This document shows positions 27,288 through 37,759 of a stretch of DNA of 64,000 nt, one piece after another. The notes beneath the pieces are model-generated. The model saw only the letters and a list, made by a program, of their open reading frames with translations, was not told where the DNA came from and did not search any database. Made by a program: the position numbers and the translations under genes. The stretch is taken from positions 184,478 through 248,477 of the forward strand of contig NZ_KE384432.1 of assembly GCF_000425665.1 (NCBI RefSeq), given 5' to 3'. Position 1 is the stretch's first letter, and each line of letters begins with the position of its first letter. This stretch comes from Gemella cuniculi DSM 15828. GTDB lineage: Bacteria; Bacillota; Bacilli; Staphylococcales; Gemellaceae.

Positions 27288-28553
27288 TTAATAAAATAAT
27301 TGTGAGAATTTCAAAATAATCCAGTTAAAGAAATTACCACCAAGATCCAATGAACTTAGACTTGAATGTCCATGACTAAATTGATCAATACCTTGCATTA
27401 GTTGTGTATGAACTCCTATAAAATCTGTTGCCATAAGTAGTGATAATGCAATAACAAATGTTCCTGCTAATACTGAGTGGAAGATATTCCCCTTTCTGCT
27501 AGCCACAATAAATGACACATAAAATGGAATAGTCGCTAAATCTCCAAATGGTAATACTTTATTCCCTGGAATAATAATCGCAAGTAATAATGTAATAGGA
27601 ACCAAAATTAAACCAGTCGCTATATTAGATGGATGTCCAATAGACACAGCTGCATCCAAACCAATATATAAATCACGACCTTTGTATTTAGTTTTCATAT
27701 AATCACGAACTGATTCAGAGATTGGAATTAATCCTTCCATAAGCAGTTTAACCATACGTGGCATCAACATCATAAATGCACCCATAGCAACTCCAGTTTT
27801 TAAAATGGCACCAACATCTCTAAAATCTACTAGTGCTTGCAAAATCATTCCTAAGATTACTCCAACTACCATCGGCTCTCCAAAAATACCAAAACGTTTT
27901 TGAATTGTTTCTGAATCAATATGAATATCTTTAATAACAGGAATTTTCGAAATTACCCAACCAATAGGAATTCCTAAAAATCCAAATGCTGCTGTAGAAC
28001 CTGTAGGTAATGAAATACCTTTTAATCCATAAACATCTTGAACCATTTTTTGAGTTCTATCAGCCATAACAAGAACCATTACTTCATAAAGCACAGCACA
28101 TAAAATACTAAATGTCCATGAACCACCTGAAACTATCCACCCTGTAGCACCTGCTGCAATAAAATGCCAATAATTCCAAATATCAATATCAAGTGTTTTA
28201 GTTAATTTCAATGCAATTAAAATAATATTTACTACAACACAAATCGGAATCAAAATTGCAGCAACTGGTGAGGCCCATGAACCCGCAGCAGCACCTGGCC
28301 ATCCAACATCGATAGTACTTAATGAAATACTATACTTCTCAACCAATTTTTCTGTAATAGGTCCCAAATTTGTAGTAAGAATACCTACTACAACGTTAAT
28401 TCCAACAAAACCTATACCAATAGTCAATGCTGATCTTACAGCTTTACCCACTGGAACTCTAAATATAATAGCTAAAATAAATATTGCTATAGGTAAAATA
28501 ACAGTCGGCCCTAAGCCTAAAATATAATTAGTTGCATCAAGTATCTTTTGCAT
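27288..28553 (-). CDS. gatC: PTS galactitol transporter subunit IIC
   Basis: This 421-residue membrane protein of the EIIC-GAT family has about ten helices. Recognisable pieces are the N-terminal LGPTVILPIAIFILAIIFRVP, DVGWPGAAAGSWASPVAA, and the SIGHPSNIATGLILVPITLLLA region near residue 310. It forms the membrane channel of the galactitol phosphotransferase system and receives phosphate through GatB. The start has AAGGAG, 87 bases after the gatB stop. Confidence 0.93.
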   Translation of the reverse strand: MQKILDATNYILGLGPTVILPIAIFILAIIFRVPVGKAVRSALTIGIGFVGINVVVGILTTNLGPITEKLVEKYSISLSTIDVGWPGAAAGSWASPVAAILIPICVVVNIILIALKLTKTLDIDIWNYWHFIAAGATGWIVSGGSWTFSILCAVLYEVMVLVMADRTQKMVQDVYGLKGISLPTGSTAAFGFLGIPIGWVISKIPVIKDIHIDSETIQKRFGIFGEPMVVGVILGMILQALVDFRDVGAILKTGVAMGAFMMLMPRMVKLLMEGLIPISESVRDYMKTKYKGRDLYIGLDAAVSIGHPSNIATGLILVPITLLLAIIIPGNKVLPFGDLATIPFYVSFIVASRKGNIFHSVLAGTFVIALSLLMATDFIGVHTQLMQGIDQFSHGHSSLSSLDLGGNFFNWIILKFSQLFY

Positions 28554-28640
28554 AATATCTTTCTCCTTATTTATAAATTTTGTTCCTTATCTAATAAAAG
28601 AAATATTCTATTTCTCCCATAGATTTTTTAATACCACTTT

Positions 28641-28919
28641 TTATTTTAAATAACTTAAAATTTCTTCATCTAGTTCTTCTTCACCAAATCCCATAATATA
28701 ACTTGTCGCAATAATACTTGGAATTGAGTATGTAGTTGGTAAAATTGTAGTAGAGACTATTAAATCAGCTTCATTTTGTAATCCTGCTGCTTCTGCAATT
28801 TTTATCTGCTTGATATCTACATCAAGATTATTTTTCTTTACTAACTCCTCTACTTTTGAAACTACGATTGTAGAAGTTGCGATTCCTGCTCCACATGCTA
28901 TTAATACTCTTTTTGTCAT
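28641..28919 (-). CDS. gatB: PTS galactitol subunit IIB
   Basis: This 92-residue EIIB of the lactose/galactitol fold has its phosphorylated cysteine in KRVLIACGAGIATSTIVVSKV (cysteine about residue 9). It passes phosphate from GatA to the sugar at GatC. The gene lies four bases after gatA. Confidence 0.93.
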   Translation of the reverse strand: MTKRVLIACGAGIATSTIVVSKVEELVKKNNLDVDIKQIKIAEAAGLQNEADLIVSTTILPTTYSIPSIIATSYIMGFGEEELDEEILSYLK

Positions 28920-28923
28920 TTTC

Positions 28924-29382
28924 TTAGTTCTCCTTGTTTTTTATTATATTTAAAATTTGTTTTTTATCATTACTTTGCAAAATACCATTATAAAAATCTT
29001 TCTCAGAAAATCTTCTTATAATATTAGATAACACACTAACCTGATTTTCATTTTTACTTATTAAAAGTAATAAAAATACTCCTACTTCTAAATCTTTCGA
29101 ATTAGTACCCATATCTCTGAAAAATATATTTTTTTGAGGTTTCACCACCGCTATTGCATCTTTTTTTATATATTTCGAATCTGTATGCGGTATAGCAATA
29201 CAATATTCAGGAAATTCAAGTCCAGTCGGAAAAACTTTTTCTCTTTCTAGGACTGCCTCAGCATATCCCTCATTTAAAAAATCTTTCTCATCTAGTTCTT
29301 TAACTACATTAAATAGTACCTCTTGGAAATTTTCCCCTTCTACTTCTAAATAAATATTATCTTCTGTAAATAAATTTTCCAT
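28924..29382 (-). CDS. gatA: PTS subunit IIA (galactitol/fructose type)
   Basis: This 152-residue EIIA of the mannitol/fructose type has the phosphorylated histidine in PEYCIAIPHTDSKYI (about residue 66), preceded by VLEREKVFPTGLEF. It accepts phosphate from HPr. The start has a very strong AAAGGAGGTG, so it is likely well translated within the operon. Confidence 0.9.
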   Translation of the reverse strand: MENLFTEDNIYLEVEGENFQEVLFNVVKELDEKDFLNEGYAEAVLEREKVFPTGLEFPEYCIAIPHTDSKYIKKDAIAVVKPQKNIFFRDMGTNSKDLEVGVFLLLLISKNENQVSVLSNIIRRFSEKDFYNGILQSNDKKQILNIIKNKEN

Positions 29383-29396
29383 AAAAACACCTCCTT

Positions 29397-29795
29397 TTAT
29401 ATATACTCTGAAATCTTTTCAAATTTTACTCTGTCACTTTGTAAAATTATCTTTCTCTTATCCTCTACAAGTAAATTTTTTACAATATTTTTCGCTTTAT
29501 TTTTTGCATCTGTATCATTATCTTTTATAAGAATAAATAATATATCATTTTTAAAATTATCCACCCTTATAATGATATTTTCTATAATATTATTATTCTC
29601 TAAATGTGGAAGATAAAAATTAGTATCTACTTTAATACAACCTAAATTTTCTCTAGCTTCAAGGTCTTTTAAAAATATTTGTTTTGATATAATCCATGAA
29701 TTTTCTTCTAAAAATTCCGCTATATCTTTGTAAATATCTTCTATGTGAGTCCTTTTATTATTTTTATATACTTTAAATTTCATTATTTTCGCCAT
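29397..29795 (-). CDS. detached EIIA-like regulatory domain protein
   Basis: The 132-residue protein resembles the EIIA-Mtl-like domain that normally forms the C-terminus of PRD regulators. After an N-terminal region EDIYKDIAEFLEENSW it has FLKDLEARENLGCIKVDTNFYLPHLE, matching the EIIA pattern with the candidate phospho-histidine in LPH. Its start lies inside the end of the regulator gene (23-base overlap, different frame) with GAAAGG upstream. Either it is a natural split of a PRD-EIIB-EIIA activator into two chains or a frameshift has cut an ancestral fusion. Confidence 0.65.
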   Translation of the reverse strand: MAKIMKFKVYKNNKRTHIEDIYKDIAEFLEENSWIISKQIFLKDLEARENLGCIKVDTNFYLPHLENNNIIENIIIRVDNFKNDILFILIKDNDTDAKNKAKNIVKNLLVEDKRKIILQSDRVKFEKISEYI

Positions 29796-31257
29796 AGACC
29801 TTTCTATTAATATTTAGAATATCTTCATCTTTCAACATTACATTTACATAAACAACATTTTTTATATCACTTCCAAGTTTAACGGTAGAAATTATAAAGT
29901 CTATTTTCTCCAAATCATACTCTTCTAAGTCTTTTGCAGAAATAACGTCTACCACTTCTAAATTATCAAGTTTATCTTCAATTCTTTTTTTCAAAAATAT
30001 TGAGGTTCCAAAACCACTATGACAAACTAAAACTACTTTTTTATTAACATTATTCAAGTTAAGGATTGATTCAATATAAATTGTTAAATACGCAACTTCA
30101 TCTTCTGTAATTTTTTCAGAAAGAATCTCTTTAGAAATATCTTCAATTTTTTTAAATTGTTCCTTATACTCTTCCTTAATTTTTTCTAGTAACGGATTTT
30201 TTATTACAATGTCATATTTTAGTCTTCGTAACAATGCTCTTATGTGCAACTTAAATAAATAATAAATATTATCTTGCATATTAAAAGTTGATTTTCTATC
30301 GTTTGATATGGCTAATAAAAATTTTTTTGTTATTTTTTCTACAGATTCATCAACTTTTAATGAAATATCATTATTCAAATTTCCAACACCTGTACTAACC
30401 AAATATTGATAAATATAATAAATTTCAATTAACGGTAAAGTTACAGAAAACTCTCTTTCTAATTCTGCCGCAATATTCTCAGCTTCTCCATAAAACTTTT
30501 TATCACTTATTTGAGGTAACTTATTTTCTTCAATATAGTTTCCATTATTTATTCTCTCCATAGCTATTAATATATGAACAATGAGGTTTGTATAATATAA
30601 ATCTCCAATTGTATAAGGTAGTCTGTGTTCATTATTATTTACAATTTTTTCTATTGTTGCTATTTTTGGTATATCGAATTTCGAAGCTAGCTCCTTTAAT
30701 ATTCCTTCTTCTATTCTTTCTGAATGATAATCACCAATATCATCATCAGAAATAATAGAATAATTACGTACTAAACACATTAACCTTTTTCTTATATTTT
30801 TTTCTTCTCCTACAATCTTTGTGCCAAATCTATCTTTTTTTAATTCTAAATCACCATGTAACAAGTTATTTTCTATATAAGATAAATCATTAACTATACT
30901 TGACTTTCCAACAAAATATTTATCCGATAATTCTTCAATAGAAGTATATTCTTTAGAATTTTTTAATAAATAATACAGTATTTTTATTCTTCTTTCTTCC
31001 ACAGAATGCTTAGATACCTTCTTTTGTTGTGTCAATTCTAAGGGAATCTCAGAAAATTTAACCTTAATTCCTTTACCTTGCTTTTTCAAAAGGGCTATAT
31101 CGTTCCTTTTTTCTATTATTTTTTCTATATCTCTATATGCAGTTTTAGTTGATACTCCTAATTTTTCTGCAATGATATAAACAGGTAGATAATCTTTTTC
31201 TTCAGTTAAAATTCTTAAAATTTCTATTTCTCTTTTTTCTAATTCTGTCAAGTTCAT
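29773..31257 (-). CDS. PRD-containing BglG/MtlR-type transcriptional activator
   Basis: This 494-residue regulator has an N-terminal HTH (LPVYIIAEKLGVSTKTAYRDIEKI, in pieces), a second HTH-like region near 85-130 (YTSIEELSDKYFVGKSSIVNDLS), two PRD domains (about 180-290 and 295-400) and a C-terminal EIIB-like domain with VVLVCHSGFGTSIFLKKRIED. It lacks the usual EIIA domain, which is on the next gene. It should sense sugar flux by PTS phosphorylation and activate the gat operon, of which it is the first gene. GGGAGG stands only two bases before ATG 31257, so TTG at 31251 may be the true start. Confidence 0.88.
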   Translation of the reverse strand: MNLTELEKREIEILRILTEEKDYLPVYIIAEKLGVSTKTAYRDIEKIIEKRNDIALLKKQGKGIKVKFSEIPLELTQQKKVSKHSVEERRIKILYYLLKNSKEYTSIEELSDKYFVGKSSIVNDLSYIENNLLHGDLELKKDRFGTKIVGEEKNIRKRLMCLVRNYSIISDDDIGDYHSERIEEGILKELASKFDIPKIATIEKIVNNNEHRLPYTIGDLYYTNLIVHILIAMERINNGNYIEENKLPQISDKKFYGEAENIAAELEREFSVTLPLIEIYYIYQYLVSTGVGNLNNDISLKVDESVEKITKKFLLAISNDRKSTFNMQDNIYYLFKLHIRALLRRLKYDIVIKNPLLEKIKEEYKEQFKKIEDISKEILSEKITEDEVAYLTIYIESILNLNNVNKKVVLVCHSGFGTSIFLKKRIEDKLDNLEVVDVISAKDLEEYDLEKIDFIISTVKLGSDIKNVVYVNVMLKDEDILNINRKVYGENNEI

Positions 31258-31275
31258 TACCTCCCTTGCACTTTC

Positions 31276-31364
31276 ATTATAATACGCTTACAACACTTAT
31301 AAAATACCATTTAATGTCTACAGTACTATGGACATTCTTTTATTTTTTATTGTACTATGGCAAT
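31276..31364 (-). promoter_or_regulatory. gat operon promoter region with repeated activator-site candidate
   Basis: On the minus strand a -10 TATAAT (31281-31276) has only a poor -35. Upstream, GTACTATGG occurs twice, at 31323-31331 and 31352-31360, 29 bases apart. The first lies in an imperfect 18-base palindrome (31316-31333, centre AGTACT), the second between ATTG and CAAT arms (31349-31364). Sites at this distance upstream of a weak promoter suit a PRD-type activator. The rest of the 345-base intergenic space is plain AT-rich DNA up to the thioredoxin-like gene. Confidence 0.5.
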
Positions 31365-31602
31365 TATCTTTGTATTTATATTTATAAAAACTTTTATTTC
31401 TAATGTTTTAAAGTATTATTTATATGTATTTTTTAAAATTATTTTTTTAAAATCCTATTAAAAAAACAATATCTAATACCTTATTTTATATGCATTAAAG
31501 ACAAATTATACTCTTTAATTATATTTTTTAAAAAAACATATAAAATGATTATATCACTTAATAATGATATAATTAAAACATATATTTCAACGAGGTGATA
31601 AT

Positions 31603-31929
31603 ATGTTTAACTATATAAAAAAATTAGCTACTATTGATGAATTCAAACTTTTAAAAGAAAAAAATAAAAAAATTGTTTTTGTTTTCTCAGCATCATGGTG
31701 CCCAGATTGTGTTATGCTTAATAATTATTTTGAAGAATCCATAAGTAAATTTCCTGAAATAGAATTTATATATGTAGACAGAGATGAATTCCCTGAAATT
31801 ACAGAAGCATTAGATATTTTTGGTATCCCCTCTTTTATAGCTTATAGAGATAACAAAGAAATTAGTCGCTTTGTTTCAAAAATTTCTAAAACTCAAGATG
31901 AAGTAGAAGCTTTTTTAAAAAAAATATAA
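31603..31929 (+). CDS. thioredoxin family protein
   Basis: This 108-residue thioredoxin-fold protein has the redox motif WCPDC (about residues 32-36) in SASWCPDCVMLNN and the cis-proline in IFGIPSFIAY. The CPDC centre differs from the CGPC of housekeeping thioredoxins and is like bacterial TlpA/YtpP-type small thioredoxins. It has no signal peptide, so it is cytosolic. It starts behind GAGGTGATA and ends at a terminator. Confidence 0.88.
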   Translation: MFNYIKKLATIDEFKLLKEKNKKIVFVFSASWCPDCVMLNNYFEESISKFPEIEFIYVDRDEFPEITEALDIFGIPSFIAYRDNKEISRFVSKISKTQDEVEAFLKKI

Positions 31930-31934
31930 AATAA

Positions 31935-31967
31935 AAAAACTATAAAACATAAAAGTTTTATAGTTTT
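31935..31967. terminator. bidirectional terminator between convergent genes
   Basis: AAAAACTATAAAAC and GTTTTATAGTTTTT form a perfect stem with A and T tracts, ten bases before the end of the opposing secreted-protein gene. Confidence 0.85.
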
Positions 31968-31976
31968 TATTTAAAA

Positions 31977-34148
31977 TCATCTTAAATAATACAGTGGTCC
32001 CAATATTCTTCTGATATTTTCCGTTGATTCAAAATCTAAATTTAAAAATTCGTCTGCGGTTTTTATCCTATTATTTTCTATCATATCCTTTACATTTGAA
32101 GAAAATAAATTAAATTTAAACACTGGTGTTAATTTCAAATCTGAAGTTGGTACGATATTATATAATTCTGTTTCTTCTATTCTTTGTCCAGCAAAGACTT
32201 CTTTAGAGCCATTTCTTAAATTTATTTTTACGTTTTTATCTGCTATGAAGTGGGAAACACTATAACTTGCTCTAGGTAGTACGATTATTTTATTATCTTT
32301 TGTTGCTTCACCAATATTATCAAATTCATCTACTTCTAAAACATTTTCTGTACCCTTTGATAAATTCACACTTCCCGCTTCAGTTTCTGCAAACTCTACT
32401 TTGAATAGATTTCTATACACTGCGGTAAATTCTAAATTTTTTCCTCTTTGTGCAACCACAGCACCTAATTCATTCGTCTTAAGTAGTTTATTTTTCGAAA
32501 TGTGTTGCTTGTTAGAATTTTCATCAATAATTTCATAATCTTCATTGGCTCGCCATCCTAGAAATTCCCGCTCAGTTTCCCCAGTTGCTGTTGGCAAATT
32601 TATCATACTATCTATTCTTGAACCAGCCAAAACCTCTTGTCCATCAGATAAAAATTTATCAATTCCTTTTCCAATAAATTTTACATTTACCCACTCTTTT
32701 TCAATTTTTTTAAAGTATATTTCTAAAGTAACATCCTTATTTATATAATCTGAATCATTAACTACTTGCTTATTGATTCTAAAAACAACCTCATACCCCG
32801 TATTCGGTTTTATTTTTTTTCTAAGTTCTCCTAGGAGCTCTCCTATTTTCTTAGTTTCACTCCACTGAATATCTTTGTCCTTTACCGTATTATCTACTTT
32901 ACCAAATCTTTTGTTATAGTCATCTTGACGAATACTAACAGTATTAGTGTTTTCTTTATAATTAGCTTTTATTATCACACTTTCATTGACAGTTTCCTCA
33001 TTCAATGAACTTATATCTTTGATTTTTTTATGAGTTACAGCATTATAAATTGTATAATTTTCAACATGATATTTATCCTTATTGAAAAAATCTGCATCAA
33101 TATCACTAAACTTATCATCTGTTAACAAGGTTTGCTCCTTTGTAGTCTCTCCATTATCTAAAATAATCTTAGTATTAAATTTAGCTTTTATTGTAATATC
33201 ACTGGAAATTTGATTGGTTAAAACAGTGGATAATTCATTATTACCTAAATAATAACCTACAAATTTGTAGTTACTCGTATCAGAAAATTTTCCACTCAAA
33301 CCATGTTCCTTAATAAATTCGCCAATTGTTGAATTTCTTTTTATTTCATACTCTTTTTCTTCTTTTGAATACTCTTTTGGAAATTGAACATTCACTTTTC
33401 TCCAATATTCTTTATTTTTATTTAAGATCAATTCTATCTTTTGAGAATTATATGGAATTGTGAGATTACTACTTGAAATATATTCTTTTTTATCAACTTC
33501 TACCTTTGCATTAGTATATGAATAATATCTATCCGTTCTGTAATACTGTTCTAATTCATAGGGATATACTAACACTTTATCATCCTTAGGCTCATTTACT
33601 AAATTTATATTTCTATTTACTACCTCTTTATCTCCCTCTTTTACAACCAAATTTACACTTTTTGTAGTATAATACTGTTCACTTGGTTTTGAATATTGTA
33701 AATTTATTATATTTCCTCTATCATCAATATCAAAACTCATTACATTCATCATTATAGTAGAATTAGGTTTAAAAAGTTTTAATAAATTCTTATCAACAAT
33801 CTTTCCTTCACCCGTTTTTTCAAGAGGAATCCTAAGTATTTCTGTCGGAATCTTCTTATCATCAACTGAATAAAAAATTAAATAATTTTTAGAATTTTTC
33901 TTATAACTAAGTAATTCTGCATTATAGTCTATTTCATTAATATTTTCTGTTGCTATATTATTTGTTATTATTGGAGGAGAATATTTTAAAGAATTTGTGA
34001 AAATATCAAAATTAAAAATATTTTTTTTGAAAATAGTATCCATTACACTAGCGTTATAATCTGTATAAAAGTCCGCTTTAACTAACTTATCACTTCCATA
34101 AGCAAAACCTAAACATAAAAAACATGCTAAGGCTGTTTTATATTTCAT
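31977..34148 (-). CDS. secreted repeat protein with InlB-B-like/SHIRT-like modules, no wall anchor
   Basis: The 723-residue protein begins with a signal peptide (MKYKTALACFLCLGFAYG, cleavage about residue 25). The first 250 residues resemble no family I know. From about residue 255 on there are successive beta-rich modules that start like VNVQFPKEY, VSIRQDDYNKRFG or VNVKFIGKG and end in KAKFN, KANYK or TAVYRN, the pattern of InlB-B-repeat, MucBP or SHIRT-type modules. The IDSMINLPTATGETEREFLGWR piece is a clear InlB-B-type hallmark. There is no LPXTG or membrane helix at the end (FESTENIRRILGPLYYLR), so it is secreted or non-covalently held. Strong AAAGGAGGAG precedes the start. Ligand unknown. 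Confidence 0.7.
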   Translation of the reverse strand: MKYKTALACFLCLGFAYGSDKLVKADFYTDYNASVMDTIFKKNIFNFDIFTNSLKYSPPIITNNIATENINEIDYNAELLSYKKNSKNYLIFYSVDDKKIPTEILRIPLEKTGEGKIVDKNLLKLFKPNSTIMMNVMSFDIDDRGNIINLQYSKPSEQYYTTKSVNLVVKEGDKEVVNRNINLVNEPKDDKVLVYPYELEQYYRTDRYYSYTNAKVEVDKKEYISSSNLTIPYNSQKIELILNKNKEYWRKVNVQFPKEYSKEEKEYEIKRNSTIGEFIKEHGLSGKFSDTSNYKFVGYYLGNNELSTVLTNQISSDITIKAKFNTKIILDNGETTKEQTLLTDDKFSDIDADFFNKDKYHVENYTIYNAVTHKKIKDISSLNEETVNESVIIKANYKENTNTVSIRQDDYNKRFGKVDNTVKDKDIQWSETKKIGELLGELRKKIKPNTGYEVVFRINKQVVNDSDYINKDVTLEIYFKKIEKEWVNVKFIGKGIDKFLSDGQEVLAGSRIDSMINLPTATGETEREFLGWRANEDYEIIDENSNKQHISKNKLLKTNELGAVVAQRGKNLEFTAVYRNLFKVEFAETEAGSVNLSKGTENVLEVDEFDNIGEATKDNKIIVLPRASYSVSHFIADKNVKINLRNGSKEVFAGQRIEETELYNIVPTSDLKLTPVFKFNLFSSNVKDMIENNRIKTADEFLNLDFESTENIRRILGPLYYLR

Positions 34149-34276
34149 ATCATCTCCTCCTTTCTTTTTTATTCATGCTCCCTATTATATTATCTATAAA
34201 AATTCTCGTCAATAATTATACTAAAAATTATTTAAATTTAATTAAAGTAATATAATATTTTACAACTTGAGATAAA

Positions 34277-34310
34277 AACACTGATGAATATCTTTATATC
34301 CATCAGCGTT
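34277..34310 (-). terminator. terminator of the small acidic gene
   Basis: On the minus strand AACGCTGATG (34310-34301) pairs with CATCAGTGTT (34286-34277, one G-U pair) and is followed by TTTTAT. Confidence 0.75.
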
Positions 34311-34330
34311 AAATTTTTATTTAATGTTGA

Positions 34331-34627
34331 TTAAGCTTCGCTTATATTTTCTAACATTATTTGATCATTAGATATACTAACTTCATCATATTCGTAGTCA
34401 TCTGCAAAATCATACAAATACTCCTTATAAAGGAACATCTCATTAGAGTAATCTAAAAACTCCTCATTACTAGTTTTAAACTCTACCTCATTATAGCTTT
34501 CATCAGCATAATCTGATAAAATTTCATTTTCATAATCTATTTCTGTATTGAAGTCCTGGGAATATTCATCGTCTTGCGAGAACCTGGGATCCGGTGACTC
34601 CAAACTAGATAAGTTCATTGTATACAT
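34331..34627 (-). CDS. small, highly acidic tyrosine-rich protein
   Basis: This 98-residue protein matches no family I recognise. It contains 29 aspartate/glutamate residues but only three basic ones, and 11 tyrosines, many next to acidic residues (DYEN, SDYADESY, DDYEYDEV). There is no signal peptide, membrane segment or cysteine. It looks real: AAGGAG lies upstream of ATG 34627, a consensus promoter lies at 34657-34685 and a terminator follows the stop. Possible roles are a DNA-mimic, chaperone-like or inhibitor protein, but these are guesses from charge alone. An alternative start is the second ATG, three codons on. Confidence 0.7.
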   Translation of the reverse strand: MYTMNLSSLESPDPRFSQDDEYSQDFNTEIDYENEILSDYADESYNEVEFKTSNEEFLDYSNEMFLYKEYLYDFADDYEYDEVSISNDQIMLENISEA

Positions 34628-34656
34628 AAAAATCTCCTTAAATTACTTTTTTTATA

Positions 34657-34685
34657 ATTATACAAAAAACTCTAAAAATTTACAA
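34657..34685 (-). promoter_or_regulatory. promoter of the small acidic gene
   Basis: On the minus strand TTGTAA (34685-34680) and TATAAT (34662-34657) are 17 bases apart, within the gap between cinA and the acidic gene. Confidence 0.7.
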
Positions 34686-34693
34686 GTAATAAA

Positions 34694-35956
34694 CTAAATA
34701 TTTTCTAAAATAATTTTTCTAACTTCATTTAATGCTTCTATACTAGCTCTTGTTCTTATTAACTCTCTATCCCCTGTAAATATTTTCTCTACTATATTGA
34801 TATTCCCTTTATAATAAACTCCTATATAAACTAATCCTACTGGTTTTGCACTATCATCACTTTTCGGACCTGCTATTCCCGTTGTCGCCACTGCTACATC
34901 ACTATTTAATCTCTTAGCAATACCATACACCATTTCACCAGCAGTCTGTTCACTAACTGCACCATATTCAAGTAGTGTTTTTTCACTTACTCCTAGTGCT
35001 CTTATCTTTGATTCATTAGAATAACAAACAACACTTTCTAAAAGCGAACTAGATATTCCACTTCTTTCCACTAACATAGAAGTGAGTCTCCCTCCAGTCA
35101 AAGATTCTGCTACTGAAATCGTTAAATTGTTTTCTATCAATAAATTTGAAACTACATTATGAAGTTCTGTTTGACTAGATGATACGTCCTCTTCTCCAAC
35201 TAAATAAATGTACTCCCCAACTAAACTTTCAATTTCAATTAATTGTTTATTAATTAACTCTTCACATTCTTCATTAGTATCAGCACTTGCAGTTACTCTA
35301 AGTAAAACCTCTCCTGTTTTTGCATAAAGTGCCAAAGTAGGATTTTTCTGAGTGTCTAATATGTGTTTTATCTTAGTTTCTAATAAAGACTCTCCTATTC
35401 CATAAAAACGAACATACTTAGAGATAAATTTTTTTGTGCTAAATTTTTCTAGATATGGTCTTACACTCTTTTCAAACATATCTCGCATTTCTCTTGGTGG
35501 TCCAGGCATTAAAATAACTCTTTTATCATTTTCTTCTATTATAATACCAGGAGCAGTTCCACAAAAATTTTCCAATACTATTGCACCATCTGGTATCATT
35601 GCTTGTTTTTTATTATTATCAGTTATGATATTTCGCCCTGAACGTGTTAATCTTTCTAAAATTTTTACCCATGAATACTCATGAAAGTAAAAATCACGGC
35701 CAAAATATTCAGCAGCACATTCTTTTGTTATATCATCATCTGTAGGTCCAAGACCTCCAGTTATAATAACCGTATCATTTTCTATAAATGCTGTTCTTAA
35801 TGTATCTAACAATCTATCATGATTATCTCCAACCGTAGTTTGTCTATAAACTCCTATCCCAAGTGCAGCAAGTTCTTTTGATAAATACGTGGTATTAGTA
35901 TTAACTATATCACCTAATAGTAATTCCGTTCCTACAGAAACTAATTCAACTCTCAT
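34694..35956 (-). CDS. cinA: competence/damage-inducible protein CinA
   Basis: This 420-residue protein has the N-terminal molybdopterin-binding-like (COG1058) domain starting RVELVSVGTELLLGDIVNTN with GGLGPTDDDITKE, and the C-terminal amidohydrolase domain (NMN deamidase in other species) with SVAESLTGGRLTSML and ATTGIAGP. ATG 35956 is chosen because AAAGGAG abuts the earlier ATG at 35962. In naturally competent relatives cinA precedes recA; here recA is not adjacent, and the acidic-protein gene lies downstream. Confidence 0.93.
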   Translation of the reverse strand: MRVELVSVGTELLLGDIVNTNTTYLSKELAALGIGVYRQTTVGDNHDRLLDTLRTAFIENDTVIITGGLGPTDDDITKECAAEYFGRDFYFHEYSWVKILERLTRSGRNIITDNNKKQAMIPDGAIVLENFCGTAPGIIIEENDKRVILMPGPPREMRDMFEKSVRPYLEKFSTKKFISKYVRFYGIGESLLETKIKHILDTQKNPTLALYAKTGEVLLRVTASADTNEECEELINKQLIEIESLVGEYIYLVGEEDVSSSQTELHNVVSNLLIENNLTISVAESLTGGRLTSMLVERSGISSSLLESVVCYSNESKIRALGVSEKTLLEYGAVSEQTAGEMVYGIAKRLNSDVAVATTGIAGPKSDDSAKPVGLVYIGVYYKGNINIVEKIFTGDRELIRTRASIEALNEVRKIILENI

Positions 35957-36245
35957 CGGCATCTCCTTTCAAGATCTTATTTTATATTTAACATATTTTT
36001 TATTTTAAACACTTAACTAAATTTTATAACTTTAATTTAAATTATATTAAAAATAAAACTAAATTTTTTTAACTTTTCTATAGAATATAAACAACATCTA
36101 AATTAAAATAACTAAATTTTAAAGTCCTACACTAAAGAAATTGTTTAAAAATTTTAATAATTACACTACTTATATTCTACATCAAACCTTAAAAAAAATA
36201 AAGACTACCTCATTTTTAATTTTTTATATAGTAGTACCTTTTACC

Positions 36246-36291
36246 AAAAAAATCTTAAATAACTTTTTGTTAAAGTTACTTAAGATTTTTA
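36246..36291 (-). terminator. terminator of the helicase gene; rest of the gap is empty
   Basis: The gap 35957-36298 is very AT-rich. It ends with a long hairpin, AAAAATCTTAAATAACTTT paired with AAAGTTACTTAAGATTTTT (one mismatch), next to the helicase stop codon. I see no further gene or motif in the remaining 280 bases, apart from a weak ACTAC/GTAGT inverted repeat near 36204-36233. Confidence 0.75.
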
Positions 36292-36298
36292 ATTAATT

Positions 36299-37759
<1,461 letters not shown>

